A stretch of DNA of 64,000 nt from the NCBI GenBank assembly GCA_036874045.1, contig CM072345.1, forward strand, positions 6,473,501 through 6,537,500, in the 5' to 3' direction. The notes beneath the pieces are model-generated. The model was given only the letters and a program-made list of their open reading frames with translations, was not told where the DNA came from and ran no database searches. Position numbers and translations under genes: made by a program. The stretch is from Cymodocea nodosa (Eukaryota > Streptophyta > Magnoliopsida > Alismatales > Cymodoceaceae). This document shows positions 1 through 10,858 of the stretch, one piece after another; position 1 is the stretch's first letter, and every line of letters begins with the position of its first letter.

Positions 1-221
1 AATGAATCGAACTAACCCATGAGTTGTTAGAAATCGGATATATAATGTCATTATCTAACCATTTCACCATTTCTTTCCTAAATAATTCTTTAAGGTTTGG
101 ATTTAATCTACATTTAGGAATTCTTGCTGGTTTAACGTTTTCTTTCGGATATATGTGATGCCTACACATAGTTGGACTTAACCCCTTTATATTAGCTATA
201 GTTCATCCTATTGCTTCTGTA
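1..221 (-). pseudogene. Athila-like reverse transcriptase fragment at left edge
   Basis: Read on the minus strand this piece matches the start of the RT domain of the two better Athila copies in the window (about 12740-12960 and 28970-29190), including a stretch like 'RLNPNLKEL' and 'WLDNDIIYPIS'. It is a fragment of a minus-strand element whose remainder lies left of the window. It directly abuts an LTR piece of the same family, so the intervening 5' internal region is gone. Seen in sequence: nucleotide and protein similarity. Inferred: both pieces belong to one element. Broken fossil. Confidence 0.8.
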
Positions 222-1487
222 AACACCCCAATTTTGGACATGTATTAGATAGAAAATAAAAATCTCTATCAATAGTAAAAACTTCCGTCATTACATGTGA
301 CATGATTACACTATTGAAAACTTAATCACTTACAATCTTACCTCCTCTCCCTATAGAATCACGAATCAAGAATTGTAAGATGATCTCCTCTTTAGCATAC
401 TGGCATCAACCCAAAACCAAGGCTAGAAGCTTTACAATCTCTTGAGATATGAGTCGGTGATTGGCAAAAATAGCTTCCCTTCCTGTGACGCGATCACTCC
501 TCATAGTGATTGTCAGTCACAATGTTTGGCTCAGAATCGACATGACATCTGGAAAGTATCTTCACAGACCTTTGATGATTGGTGATTTTGGTGGTGGTGT
601 AGAGCTTTCGGGAACTTCCGATGCTTCTTGCAATTAGCGCGGTTCTCCACCTACACACACACACCTCATCTTTCTCCTCTTCTTTTATATTTCTTTCAGT
701 AATAACTGCTTATACTTAAATGATCGATTGGATTTCTTTCATTTATGTCAACGATGGTGATTTCCTCTTCATTCCCTGAGTGAATTCTTGCGTGATACGT
801 GCAATCGTGGTTTTCCTTTGAATTTCCTGTTTCTGCAACTACTATAGTGGCATATTAGAAAATAAATGGTCCATGGAGTTAGTGTAACTCAATAGACTTA
901 CTTCATTGATTTAACTATAAAACACATGCAATAAAGAAATAACAAGTTCAAATGTTTCGGATAGTTATAACTATAAGTATTCGAAACTTATATGCATTTC
1001 AGATACTTAGCACCTAACCTTCCGAAAGATAACTTACGTTAAGTTTCTAGAATGCGACACGTGTCAAACAGTTTTATGATAAATAGATATTATGGATACT
1101 TGCAAACCTAACTATCCGATGCTCAAACACATTTTGGATAGTAATAGATAACTTTCCAAAAATACATTTAAGTTGTGCATTAAAGTTTCAATAGGTGTGC
1201 TCTAGGAAATAATAAAATATTCTTTAAGCATTTAAAACATAACTATCCGGTACATGCAATATAACTCTCTAAAATAATAGAAAATTTAAATACTTAATAA
1301 TTTCAAAGCTTGTAACTTACTAACAGTTCAGAAGTATACTTAATCAACGCTAATTTCTTGAAATTATGCAAATTCTTTCATTAAAGTATATAACAGTGCA
1401 ATTGTAACATAATGATGTAATTTTCATATGATAAGATAAATATTATGTGATTAACCGTTAATATTATTCACTTTTTCATTTTGAACA
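222..1487 (-). repeat. Partial Athila-family LTR (minus), 5' LTR of the left-edge element
   Basis: The right end reads, on the minus strand, as TGTTCAAAATG, a variant of the TGTTTAGAATG that opens the other LTRs of this family. The body carries the family's U3 dyads (AACTATCCGATGC, AGATAACTTAC) and the conserved R/U5 block (CTCCTCTCCCTATAGAATC, GATATGAGTCGG, TTGTCAG). The first few tens of bases next to the RT fragment are not clearly LTR. No polypurine tract lies outside the TG end, so this was probably the 5' LTR, with flanking DNA beginning at 1488. Confidence 0.8.
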
Positions 1488-2191
1488 GTCATTTTTGGAT
1501 TCAGCACATTCGAATTACCCAAAAGAGACACTTTTCAGCATTTTGACTAGGGGCAACATGTTGCGTCCTAGATGTACCATGTGTCGCATCTTGAGGCTGC
1601 CATGTCAGTAGTTGCTGTAGAGCTTCCCACTAGACCCAAATTTGCTCGACCTAGATCCAAACTCGAATCCTAATCTGAATTTGAATCCAAGTGGTATAAA
1701 ACCACCTAGGGATGCATGCAAGAACTGAAATTGCTATTAGCTCACCACAAAAATAGCTACTATGTCATTGCTGCTCCGTTGCTGCTAATGCTACCGCCAA
1801 CAAACTTCGGTTACTCACCTCTACTGTAGGTAATGAGTTTTCTTCTTCAAATTGTATGCGTCAAATTTCATTTTTTCTGTTTCCCTCTTCTTTTTCCAGT
1901 TTGTGCAATGCTCAATACCGCATTTCATGTTTGAACAATCAGTCAAGCATTGGTGATTGTTCTTCTTTCTTTTCTTCCTTTTCCCAACCTCCGATGGCTA
2001 AGATTTTGTTGTTGCCAGGTGCGGGAAAGCTCTTTCTCCTTGCACCTAGCTTCTTTTACCACAAGAAGCTTTCTTTCCCCTCCTTAGGTTCGTTGGAGAA
2101 ATCTTGCCACCACTGGAGACGAAAGTTGTCTCCATTGTAGGCTACACCAGATCTCGATGAATGTCAGGATTTGTTTTCAACCGTCAGATCT
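1488..2191. other. Unassigned interval
   Basis: This is DNA between an Athila LTR and a SIRE LTR. It holds a TATA-like TATAAAA near 1701 and a pyrimidine-rich stretch near 1870-2000. One plus-strand frame (1856-2140) stays open for 94 codons but has no recognisable domain and is rich in Ser, Phe and Leu, as expected from pyrimidine-rich DNA. It may be host sequence or the LTR of an unrelated old element. No gene is supported. Confidence 0.4.
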
Positions 2192-3464
2192 TGTAGGATC
2201 GTAGTATCACAATAAGAGGGGTGAATTGTGTCTTTAGCAATTAAAATTTACTAGTAGATAAAACAAGAGTACAAAAACACTCGTAAATAAAATTCTAATC
2301 TTTATAGACTTTAAAGAAAGAATTTACAATCTCTTTTCAGCTCAATTCCCTTCTTGTCAGTTCTGATATAATAAAGTCCGATATACAATTCAAAGAGAAA
2401 ATAAAATCCTTATTCTAAGCTAATTTCGAATTGTATAAAACCTAATTTTTATGCACATAGCTCCTTTTCCTTCTTTTTGCTCAGCTTCTGTATCTTTTCT
2501 TCTCTAGTTGTCGAATTTTCAAACTTCTTGTATTGCAGCTCCTTTCTGAAATTGCTTGGAATTCCGAACTTCTTCTAATGTTGGAGAATTTTTTTAGATT
2601 TAAATACTCAGATTTGGTGTTTGAGATTTGGATTGGATATTCAAACTTGGTATTTGAGATTGGGATGATCGTAATGCAACTTGTACCCTCTATTTATAGT
2701 AGTTGAACTATGACTTCACGTTCAGCATGTTCAACCACTTAATCCATAATCCCATGTACTAATTTCAAATTCAAGTTATCCATGATTTCCACTATCTTTT
2801 TAAATTTCCACTATGTCCACTCTTTATTTTGAATGTCCAATTCTTATTTTGAATTTCCATTATCACCACTATCATTTTGAATTTCCACAATTTCATATCA
2901 TAGATCCACTGAAACTTTATCTTCCTAGAGATTTGTAGAATATCTTCTAAACCATTACTTTAGTCGAACACTTATCCTTTAAGTCCTGTAAAAACATAAA
3001 TACTTATCTGTAACTCTTCGAGTTTTTGCACCTACAAAACACATGACTAAACAAGAAAATTTATCTGTTCATTAGTCATTTTATAAAACTTGAACAATTA
3101 TCCATCCATGCATATAAAAACTCGAACAATTATCTAACTCTTCAATTTTCATTACCGAACACACATGGAAAACACGTGAAAACTTAAAACATTAAAAACA
3201 CATGTGCAGATAACTTAACTATACAAGTTTTTAATATAACTCTTCAACTAAATCAAAACGTTAACTATTCGAAACTTTAACTATCCAAAGCTTAACTATT
3301 TGAAAATCCTTAACTATCTAAAAGTTAATTATCTAAAATTTTAAATGAAACTTTCCAATAACTTATCAACATTTAATTACGTGACTATTATACTTAGAAA
3401 AATTTATTTAGACTTATTTACAAACTTTAATAAAATATTCATCATCAAAACAAAATTCCTAACA
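2192..3464 (-). repeat. 3' LTR of SIRE-like element A
   Basis: On the minus strand it starts TGTTAGGAATTTTGTTTTGA and ends ACGATCCTACA, giving proper TG...CA termini and about 1.27 kb. It closely matches the solo LTR at 61735-62941 and the LTR of element B at 58661-59880. The conserved block near its end (AATTCACCCCTCTT) is the usual hallmark of plant SIRE/Tork-type LTR ends. It contains several dyads of the form ACTCGAACA...TAACTCTTCGA. The five bases outside the left end are GATCT; no matching copy is identifiable because the right end of element A is lost. Confidence 0.9.
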
Positions 3465-3530
3465 ATCTCTCCCTTTTTTATGATGTCAAAACTTAATAAG
3501 TCAAATAATCTTTCCTCTCTCCCTTTTTGG
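3465..3530 (-). other. Polypurine tract(s) of SIRE-like element A
   Basis: Directly outside the LTR start, on the minus strand, is AAAAAAGGGAGAGATT, the plus-strand primer expected next to a 3' LTR. A second, similar purine run (CCAAAAAGGGAGAGAGG) lies about 40 bases upstream. Element B has one such run (CCAAAAAGGGGGAGAAG) at about 58621. Confidence 0.8.
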
Positions 3531-3849
3531 TATTATAAAAAAGTAAACAATATGTAAAGAAGAAAAATATGCTAAGTATATATTTTTCAAAAAGAAATTT
3601 TTAAACATACATAACTTACTCGTGGATAATAAAAACTGTTTAAATAAAAACTATTTTAAACAAGAATTTTTGAAAACAAGTGTATAACATTAAATTTTGT
3701 AAAAAGTTTACATAATTTTTGGTAACAAATTACAATGAAAAAATCATGTAGTACATAATTTGTTTATTTTCACAAGCTTCTTTGTCTTTGAAAAATATCC
3801 AATAGAGTATTTGAAATTTTCTATGTAATTTCTATACTTACTCTATTTA

Positions 3850-6360
3850 TTTAATCAATTATTGCTTGATCTAAATCTGAATGTGAAGCTTGTGGTTGTT
3901 GTAAGAAATCTGTATGTATATCTGTATGTTGTTCGTATGTTGTGTGTTGCTATTGTTCTGCTATAAATTGCTTTGATTGTTGTTGTTGCTGCTCTAGTTG
4001 ATTTTGTTGATCTTTTTATTGTTGTTGCTGTCGAATCATAGGTGTATTTGTTTCCTAGTATTTCTAAAGTTCTTTTGTAGAGAAAGATTGTAACTTTAAT
4101 TTTTTCTATGGCCAAGGTGTAATATCTGTTTAACTTGTCACAAGTCTTAAAAGTGCATCACCATAAAGTAATTTACTCTACAAATTTAAAATATGATAAA
4201 CAAAAATATCATACCAGTTCACTTGTATATGGTTAATCAATGCATAAGTCGTATAAAGACAGCATCTGCCAACTTCTACTCCATGACCAAACCTCTGAAA
4301 AATTGAAGCATGCAATATCTTTGCAATAAATCATGCTTGGCCATATAAATCATTTAATAACCTCATTTGATTGTTGGTAGTTGGATCTTTAGCTAAACTT
4401 TTGATGTCCCATCTGAACTGATAGACCTGCTTTCTTTTTGATAATTTAACTCCATTTTTCAGTCCAAGTACTTCATAAAGTAGTTCTAGAGTTAAATATA
4501 TAATTGATTCTTGTATATTTGAAATAAGAATACTATCTTCTACTATTAAGTTTGAATAAAAGCAACTTATAATGTCGAGTATAATAAGATGACCTGGCTA
4601 TTGTGGAAGCAGAGTCAACAAGCTTTGAAATTCAAACATTTCTTTAATGTTCACCATCCCTTCAAACTTAACTGGTCTTGAATATAAAACTATGAAAGTT
4701 TTATACATTTTAAATTTTTCATAACAGGATTTACTTCTGAACCATGAAAGTGTACCATCTTCTAAATTTTGTTCAAGATTAGGTATTTTCCTGTTATGAG
4801 TTTCTGATCTATGACTTGTTTCAATATTTTCAGTAGTATCTAAATTTTCAGATCTTTCAGACCTAGTGGAATTTCTGTCAAAGCTAGTATAAATGTCTGA
4901 AATATCTGTTATTGTTGTATCAATAATATGTTGAGCTTCCTTTGTTTGATCTTCGTCAAACATATCAGCAACTGATATTTGTATATCAGTATCAATAGTT
5001 TGTGCAATATTCTCTCTATCAGCAACATTTATTTTTATAATTGGTCTCTACAACAACTGTCTCTATATGAAAGAATATTCTATATCTATTTATACTATAG
5101 AATTATTCCGTAATTCTGTAATTTCTATATGTGAGACTTCAACAATGTCATATTCTATTTGTAACTATATATTTTGTTGATTATATACAGCTATCAACAA
5201 ATAATATGTATATTGTAACAGACATAACCAGATATATACAATGTAGTATAAGCAACTGTACCAAAAATTAAAATTCTCAATCTGAGATACAATAAGAGGA
5301 AGAATATCTGTACATTCCTCTTTAGATGAAATATCTTCAAAATTCATAGACTTAGTGTATATGTCATCAAAAATGTCATCAAAATTGATATCATCTATAT
5401 ATATGTCATCAAAATTTCCTATATTTTCTATTTTTGTAGGAAAAGAATGTTGTGTTGTAGCATGAGGTGAAAAATTGTCCATTGTATTGAAAGAAAGATT
5501 ATGGATTAATGTGACACAATACCTTAATGTGTATGTTTGTAATCCAATACTTGTCACATCTATTGGGATTCCTGAAACAAAATCTTGTCTAGCTTGTGCA
5601 ATGGAACATAGTTTTCCATTTTTCAAAGATTCTTCTCTTTACTACAATATACCTTGTACACTTGTAGTTAGTCCAAAATATTCTATTATCTTTTTCTTAT
5701 GATTATATGTTTGTAGTGTCTCAAGTTTTTCAAGAGGTTCTAATGTTTTCTTTATTTCTCCCGTTAAAGGCACCTATGGGTTTGATAGTCCTTCACTAGG
5801 TTGCCTAGGTTGTAATAATGTAATATAGAGTTTTAAGCTCCAACCTCAGCCATTTTCAATTGATAAAGTCTTTGTCCTTCACTTCGAATGCCCATTTTCC
5901 AGATGGCAGTTTTCTGTTCATTAATAAATTTCTGTATATCATCTAAAATAGCTAAGGGAAAATAATGTTGGGAATATAAATTTTCTAATTCCCTATTGGC
6001 ATTTTCTATCATGGGTCTTTGTTTCTTTCTATAATAAGTGATAGATTGTATCAATTTTTCAAGTACTTGTCCAGAACTGGTAACAACCTTAGGGTTAGGT
6101 TGTAACGTTCTTTTCCAAGTTTGCAATGCAGAAAGTTCACTCTATTTTAGTCTAAATTGTGTTTTAGTATAATTTCTAATAAATTTCTAACAAAAATTTT
6201 TCTCATCTTGAAAAAATTTTCAAATTTCATGCAAAACTTCATTGGAAAATGTATACTTAGAGTAAATATCTTTGATCTCACTTTCTATTTTCTGAAGTTC
6301 TATCTCCCATTTCTACACTTTTGTCATTCTACCATGTCCTCTTTCACGTCTTGAAATTGT
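3850..6360 (-). pseudogene. Post-pol accessory coding region of SIRE element A
   Basis: Minus-strand coding remnant collinear with the accessory region of element B (55795-58360). Recognisable parts from N to C terminus are: a segment around 'SQHYFPLAILDDIQKFINE' (about 5840-6120), a segment with 'NGKLCSIAQ' and 'TLRYCVTLIHN' followed by acidic NFDDI-type repeats (about 5270-5620), a segment with 'CYEKFKMYKTFIVLYSRPVK' leading into 'MFEFQSLLTLLP' (about 4600-4960), and a low-complexity C-terminal part (about 3860-4110). The middle is related to the accessory ORF of the Athila copies. It is broken in many places. It sits where SIRE elements carry their env-like ORF, but I see no clear membrane or signal segments, so I do not call it env. 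Confidence 0.75.
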
Positions 6361-7084
6361 CGATTAATCTTTGTTTTTCATTGTAGAACCTAGTGGAAGT
6401 AAAGATTTTCGATCTAGGGTTTTACAAAGGTAGAAACACAAAAGGTTGTTAGTAAAACATTTATAATCTTCGAGTTTATAAACAGATTCAATCATTGAAA
6501 TCATAAATATAAGATCCATTTTTCATAAATAACTTGAAAGCTTACAATAACTATATGAGTTTTACATCCTACCAAAGCAAAAGACTTAGCGTAACTGTTT
6601 GTGTAAAGAAAATAACTACTAGCTAAGTAAAATGAGAAACTCGAAGACTTATGATAACTATACGAGTTTTATGGGTAGTGAAGCACATAACTATACGACA
6701 AACTAGAATAGTTACTATTATATTTTAAGTATTTTATAAAAATATAATAATATTATGTTAACTGTTCGAGTTTCTCAAATAGATATATTGAAAAGTCGAA
6801 GACTTAAGCATAATTGTTTGAGTTTCTTAAAAAGATAATATAAGAATTTAAAACAGAAACTCAAATAAAAACCTAACTATTCGAGTTTGTAGGATAATAA
6901 AACATAACTATATGAAAAACTCAAATGGTTATTTATCTATATGCGAGATAAAATGACATATCAGGTGAAATACATAACTGTATATTAAACGAGTTGAATG
7001 AGTCTAACTTTTTATCAATATAAGTTCTAGAATATTTTCACTTGAATAGATTTACTATTGTTTTTCTATGCTCCCCCTACATAA
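6361..7084 (-). other. AT-rich spacer of SIRE element A
   Basis: Noncoding DNA collinear with about 55280-55790 in element B. It is packed with short phrases of the type AACTCGAAYAGTTA and CGAGTTTNTNA, the same dyad vocabulary as the SIRE LTRs. The phrase CTACATAAATGTAG beside a CCCCC run (7073-7090) corresponds to ACTACATTTATGTAGGGG at about 54894 in element B. No open frame of note. Confidence 0.6.
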
Positions 7085-7570
7085 ATGTAGTAAAGAGAAA
7101 CCATGGCATACTTAAAATTAGGTTGCCAAGCCCTAATAGATTTGTTATTAATTTCAAATAGCTAACTTAAATGGGTTACTAAGCCCTAATATAAAAATTT
7201 TGTATTTTAAGGCATATGGCTTACTTAAACTTGGTTGTCAAGCCCTAACAAATTTTCCATTTAAGTTCAAATGAATGTTTCGTTCCAATAGATTTTTCAT
7301 TTAAGTTTAAATGGCTAACCTAAGTGAGTTGCCAAGCCCCACTATAAAAATTTTTGCATTTTAAAATATATGGCTTACTTAAACTAGGTTGTCAAGCCCC
7401 ACTATAAAAATTTTTGCATTTTAAGGTACGACTTACTTAAACTGAGTTGCCAAGCTCCAATATAAAAATGTTTCATTTAAGTTTAAATGGCTAACTTAAG
7501 TGGGTTGCCAAGCCCCAATATAAAAATTTTCATTTAAGTTCAAATGGCTAACTTAAGTAGACTAGGCTGT
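7085..7570. repeat. Tandem repeat, about 55-60 base unit, in SIRE element A
   Basis: Roughly eight diverged units, each containing a phrase like GGTTGCCAAGCCCCAATATA followed by AAAATTTT and TTAAGTTTAAATGGCTAACT. Two units of the same repeat occur at 54785-54890 in element B, in the orientation expected from the inverted relation of A and B, so the repeat belongs to the SIRE family and not to the locus. Confidence 0.75.
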
Positions 7571-8479
7571 TGGATCTAGAAAGTTAACTTAAGTGGCTAA
7601 TTTAAGTTCTTGTGATAGATCTAGGCTGTTGGATTTGGACAATTAAGTCATGACCGTCCAATCCTCTACTTTAAGCTGCATAAGATCTAGCCGTCAGATC
7701 TCATTGCAACAAATCTCAGCCATCCATCCGAGATCAAAGAAGATGATCTAAGTTTGATGAGGACTGTCAGATTCAGGTTTGACGGTCTTAACGCTCAACC
7801 GCACCATCCTGCTCCACTACACCACCACAATTCGATGACCACTCAGTCATGCACCTTCCACTGTGAACTTCCACTGATGCCCCATAACCACCGTGAGCTC
7901 TATTGCTCCACCATGATTGTTGTGAACTTCGTCGTTTCGCCGTCATCATCGTGAGCTTCCGCCACGAGCTCCGTCGCTCCACTACTACCTTGCTGCCACT
8001 CTACTATTGTGATTCCCTACTCTACTCACCTCAAAGCCTCGACACCTCAGGTTGCATTGCCGTTAGTTCGCTTGTGCGTTGGAGCACCAGAGGTTGGGCA
8101 GCAGGAGCAAAGAATGCGGTCGTGCGCTCTCTACGAGTTTGTTGGAGGGCAGTCGTTGGCGATGGAGACAAAGAACTCCGCCACCACGATTTGGAGACTC
8201 CTTATGGCCATCGAATCATTCGTACGTGGACGATCTCGAATGTCCATGTGTCCTAGTCCACAGTGGATACCGAATCGAGCCAATTGGTAGATTCGGATCC
8301 ATGAGATTTGGATTTCCACGGTAATCCCATGGATTTACTGATTCAATCGATAAATCATAGGTTAATCCTGCTTTAGATCATGATTAATTGATAATAATAG
8401 GTTAATCGAGCTCGAGTTATCGGATTAGTCGGTTAAATTGCTATTAGGGTTGTTGACGTCATCTTTCTGTCTAGTGACG
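7571..8479. other. GC-richer unassigned DNA upstream of the Athila nest
   Basis: Clearly richer in G+C than its surroundings. It has repeated phrases such as GATCTAGGCTGTTGGAT and CCGTCAGATCT. Several frames on both strands stay open for 60-120 codons between 7754 and 8324, but they overlap one another, begin and end without pattern, and contain no domain I know. It is most likely the LTR or leader of an older unrelated retroelement, or intergenic host DNA. It is the left flank of the outer Athila element; the right flank at 50009 is similarly GC-richer. Confidence 0.4.
8475..8479. repeat. Left target-site duplication of element O (TGACG)
   Basis: The five bases before the TG of the 5' LTR at 8480 are TGACG. 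The five after the CA of the 3' LTR at 50008 are TGACA. A 5-base duplication is what Ty3/gypsy integrases make, and four of five bases agree. This pairs two LTRs 37 kb apart as the ends of one element. Confidence 0.65.
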
Positions 8480-10758
8480 TGTTTAGAATGAAAAAGTGCA
8501 TAATATTAATGGTTAAATGAAGGTTAATTGCATAATATTTAGCTTATCATATGAGAATTAAGCCATTATATTATAATTGCACTGTTATATGCTTTAATGA
8601 AAGAATCTGCATAAGTCCAAGGAATTAATGTTAATTTAGTACATTTCTGAACTGTCGGTAAATTGTAGGCTGTGAAATTCTTAAGTATCTGAATTTTTTG
8701 TTATTTTGGACAGTTATGTTTAACATACCGAACAGTTATGCTTAATGTACTGAAGAGTTATGTTTAAATTACCGAACAGTTATGTCTTAAAAGAATATTT
8801 TATTATTTCCTGAAGTACACATGTCGAAACCATGATGCATGACTTAAGTGGACTTTCGGTGAGTTATCTCTAAGTATCTGAAATTGCAGTTGGGCATCGA
8901 ATAGTTATATGTGTAACTCTCCGAAATCTCCTTTTATTATAAAACTACTAATGACATGTGTCATGTTCTAGGAGAATGACTTAAGTGGATTTTCGATGAG
9001 TTATCTTTAACTATCTGAAATGCATTTGGGCATCGGATAGTTAGACTTGTAACTCTCTGAAATATTTCTTTATTATAAAACTGCTGATGACACGTGTCGT
9101 GATCTGGAAGATTGACTTAAGTGATATATCGATGAGCTATCTGTAACTATCTGAAATGCATCTAAGCATCGGATAGTTAAGTCTGTAACTATCCGAAATG
9201 CATCTGGGCATCAGATAGTTAAGTTTGTAAGTGTCCGAAATGCACATGAGCATCAGATAGTTAAATTTATGCACGTGTTTTATAGTTAAATCAACGAAGC
9301 AAGTCCGTTGAGTTATCTGTAACTCCACGGACCATTTATTTTCTAATATGCCACTGTAGTAGTTGCAGGAACAAGACAGTTGGAAGAAAAAAACCACGAT
9401 CGCACGTATCACGTAGGAATTCACTCGTCGAAGGGAGAAGAAATCATTGTCGTTGATATGAATGAAGGAAATCCAATCAATCATTCAAACAGAAGCAATT
9501 ACCACTGAAGAAATATAAAAGAAAAGAAGAAAAAAGCAGCAGTGTGGTGGTCGATGGGTGTGGCCAATGTGTGTAGAGGAAGATCACTGAACTTTCTACA
9601 GGCAGCGTTAGTAATTCTTTGAAGTACCACACCAACCATCATCACCACCACCATAATCACCAATCATCGGAGGTCTGTGAGGATACTTTCCTGATGTTGG
9701 GTCGATTCCGAGCTAAACATAGTGCTTGACAACCACTGTGAGGAGTGATCACGTTGTGGGAAGGGAAGCCATTTTCACCAAGCACCGACTCATATCTCAG
9801 GAGATCGTAAAGCTTCTAGCCTTGGCTTCGGGTTGATGCCTATATGCTGAAGAGGATATCATCTTGCAATTCTAGACTTGCGATTCTATAGGGAGAGGAG
9901 ACAGAATTGTAAGTGGTTTAATTTTCAGTGGTGTAATCGCATCACATGTAGTGACGAAAGTATTTACTATCGACTAAGATTACTTTACATTTCACCTTTC
10001 GCCCATTTCCATGCTCATATCAAAACAAAAATACCAAAAACAACTTATCTGTGTTTATATTTTGTATTTGAGTGTTGTATTGTTTGTTTGTATCATGATT
10101 AATGTTATCTTTGTTAGTGTTGTGATTGTTTTATGTTTGTTTTAGTTTTACAATTTACTGAAATTGGTTCGTTCAAAAGACTTAAAGATTTTAATGGTTA
10201 TTGTTTGAATTATCTAAATGTTAGTATTGCCTAATGATAAATCTAGTGTTTACTAACATTAAAGAGCTTAATTGATGTTATTTACAATCTATGGAACCGC
10301 CCAATGGTTGGCCGAATTCCTCTGTAAATAGCAATATTAAATAGGAAAGGCAAGCTCGTGGAGTTAACTTAAGTCCATGAGGTTAGTCCGTTGAGTTAGC
10401 CATAATTCAACGAACTTAGTCTGTTGAGTTAACTATAACTCAATGGAGAGCTTATTGAATATATAAATTTGATTATTAAAAATGGAACAGTTTGCAATTC
10501 TTAAGCAATTCCTTATGGGATCGACCTGTACTTGCACACTAATACAATAGACACTATGCACTTGCAGTTAAAATACAAATTGGAATTAATATCTAATTTG
10601 TGTGAAAGGTTATTTGTTTACTTCTAAAAAGGAATTCAGTGATATAGACATAAAGATAAATTAAGTAAGTAAAAATAGAAGTTAACAAATCCAAGTTTTT
10701 CTAGCATGTTGCTGGAGATCCAAACAAGTTTTTTGGTGCCGTGCTGGAGATCCAAACA
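8480..10758 (+). repeat. 5' LTR of element O
   Basis: It starts TGTTTAGAATG and ends GATCCAAACA. U3 holds three tandem units of about 136 bases (8843-9275). A TATA box (AATATAAAAG) lies at about 9512-9521, followed by a purine-rich and CACCACCAC-containing transcribed part. U5 holds the hairpin-like phrases CGTGGAGTTAACTTAAGTCC and CCGTTGAGTTA (about 10360-10450) and the conserved phrase GGGATCGACCTGTACTTGCA. The last 32 bases (10727-10758) repeat the preceding LTR end plus a degenerate primer-site-like stretch. Open frames inside the LTR are incidental. Confidence 0.9.
8843..9275 (+). repeat. U3 tandem repeat, three units of about 136 bases
   Basis: The units begin at CTTAAGTG (8843, 8980, 9115). 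Each carries a gap-separated pair of phrases, GAGTTATCTNTAACTATCYGAAATGC-type and GCATCGGATAGTTA-type. The first two then have GATGACACGTGTCRTG-type phrases, where GACACGTGTC is a palindrome with a G-box (CACGTG) core. The same array occurs in the LTRs at 17750-19935, 39074-41211 and 47751-50008. Position upstream of the TATA box suggests an enhancer; that role is inference. Confidence 0.75.
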
Positions 10759-10765
10759 AGTTTTT

Positions 10766-10783
10766 TGGCACCGTTGCTGGGGA
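10766..10783 (+). other. Primer binding site of element O (tRNA-Asp type)
   Basis: TGGCACCGTTGCTGGGGA, seven bases after the LTR, differs by two transitions from TGGCGCCGTTGCCGGGGA, the complement of the 3' end of plant tRNA-Asp that Athila/Tat elements commonly use. The transitions fit decay of methylated cytosine. Confidence 0.85.
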
Positions 10784-10858
10784 ATCCATATAAGCAACTA
10801 TTAGAGTTGTTTTGTTTTAATAGCCAGAGTGTTGTGTTTTTCTTCTATAATTGAGGAT

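Larger units (their letters stand above)
2192..7570 (-). mobile_element. SIRE-like Ty1/copia element A, 3' half only
   Basis: A minus-strand element. In element order it has tandem repeats (right), an accessory coding region, a polypurine tract and a complete 3' LTR (left). It lacks pol and a 5' LTR, so it is a truncated fossil; its right edge is approximate. The accessory region and spacer align collinearly with element B on the plus strand (about 54785-58370), which fixes the family. The coding part is broken many times (probably more than ten). The LTR type (TGTTAGG start, ATCCTACA end, TTTTGATGATG near the start) is typical of SIRE/Maximus elements. Confidence 0.85.

Noticed and set aside
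2187-7698. Target duplication for element A from GTCAGATCT on both sides (about 2183-2191 and 7690-7698)
   Set aside because: The right end of A has no LTR, so a duplication is not expected there; CCGTCAGATCT is one of several similar phrases in this DNA.
7754-8324. Cluster of overlapping open frames of 60-117 codons on both strands as a possible host gene
   Set aside because: Frames overlap each other in several phases with no domain, no clear start context and no splice pattern; GC-rich DNA opens frames by chance.
8843-9275. CRISPR-like array
   Set aside because: The units are tandem LTR repeats without unique spacers, in a plant genome.
9137-9484. Minus-strand 115-codon frame with internal 'RCISDSYR' repeats (also at 48386-48673)
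   Set aside because: It lies inside the LTR, and its repeats are simply the U3 tandem units translated; both copies are in LTRs.
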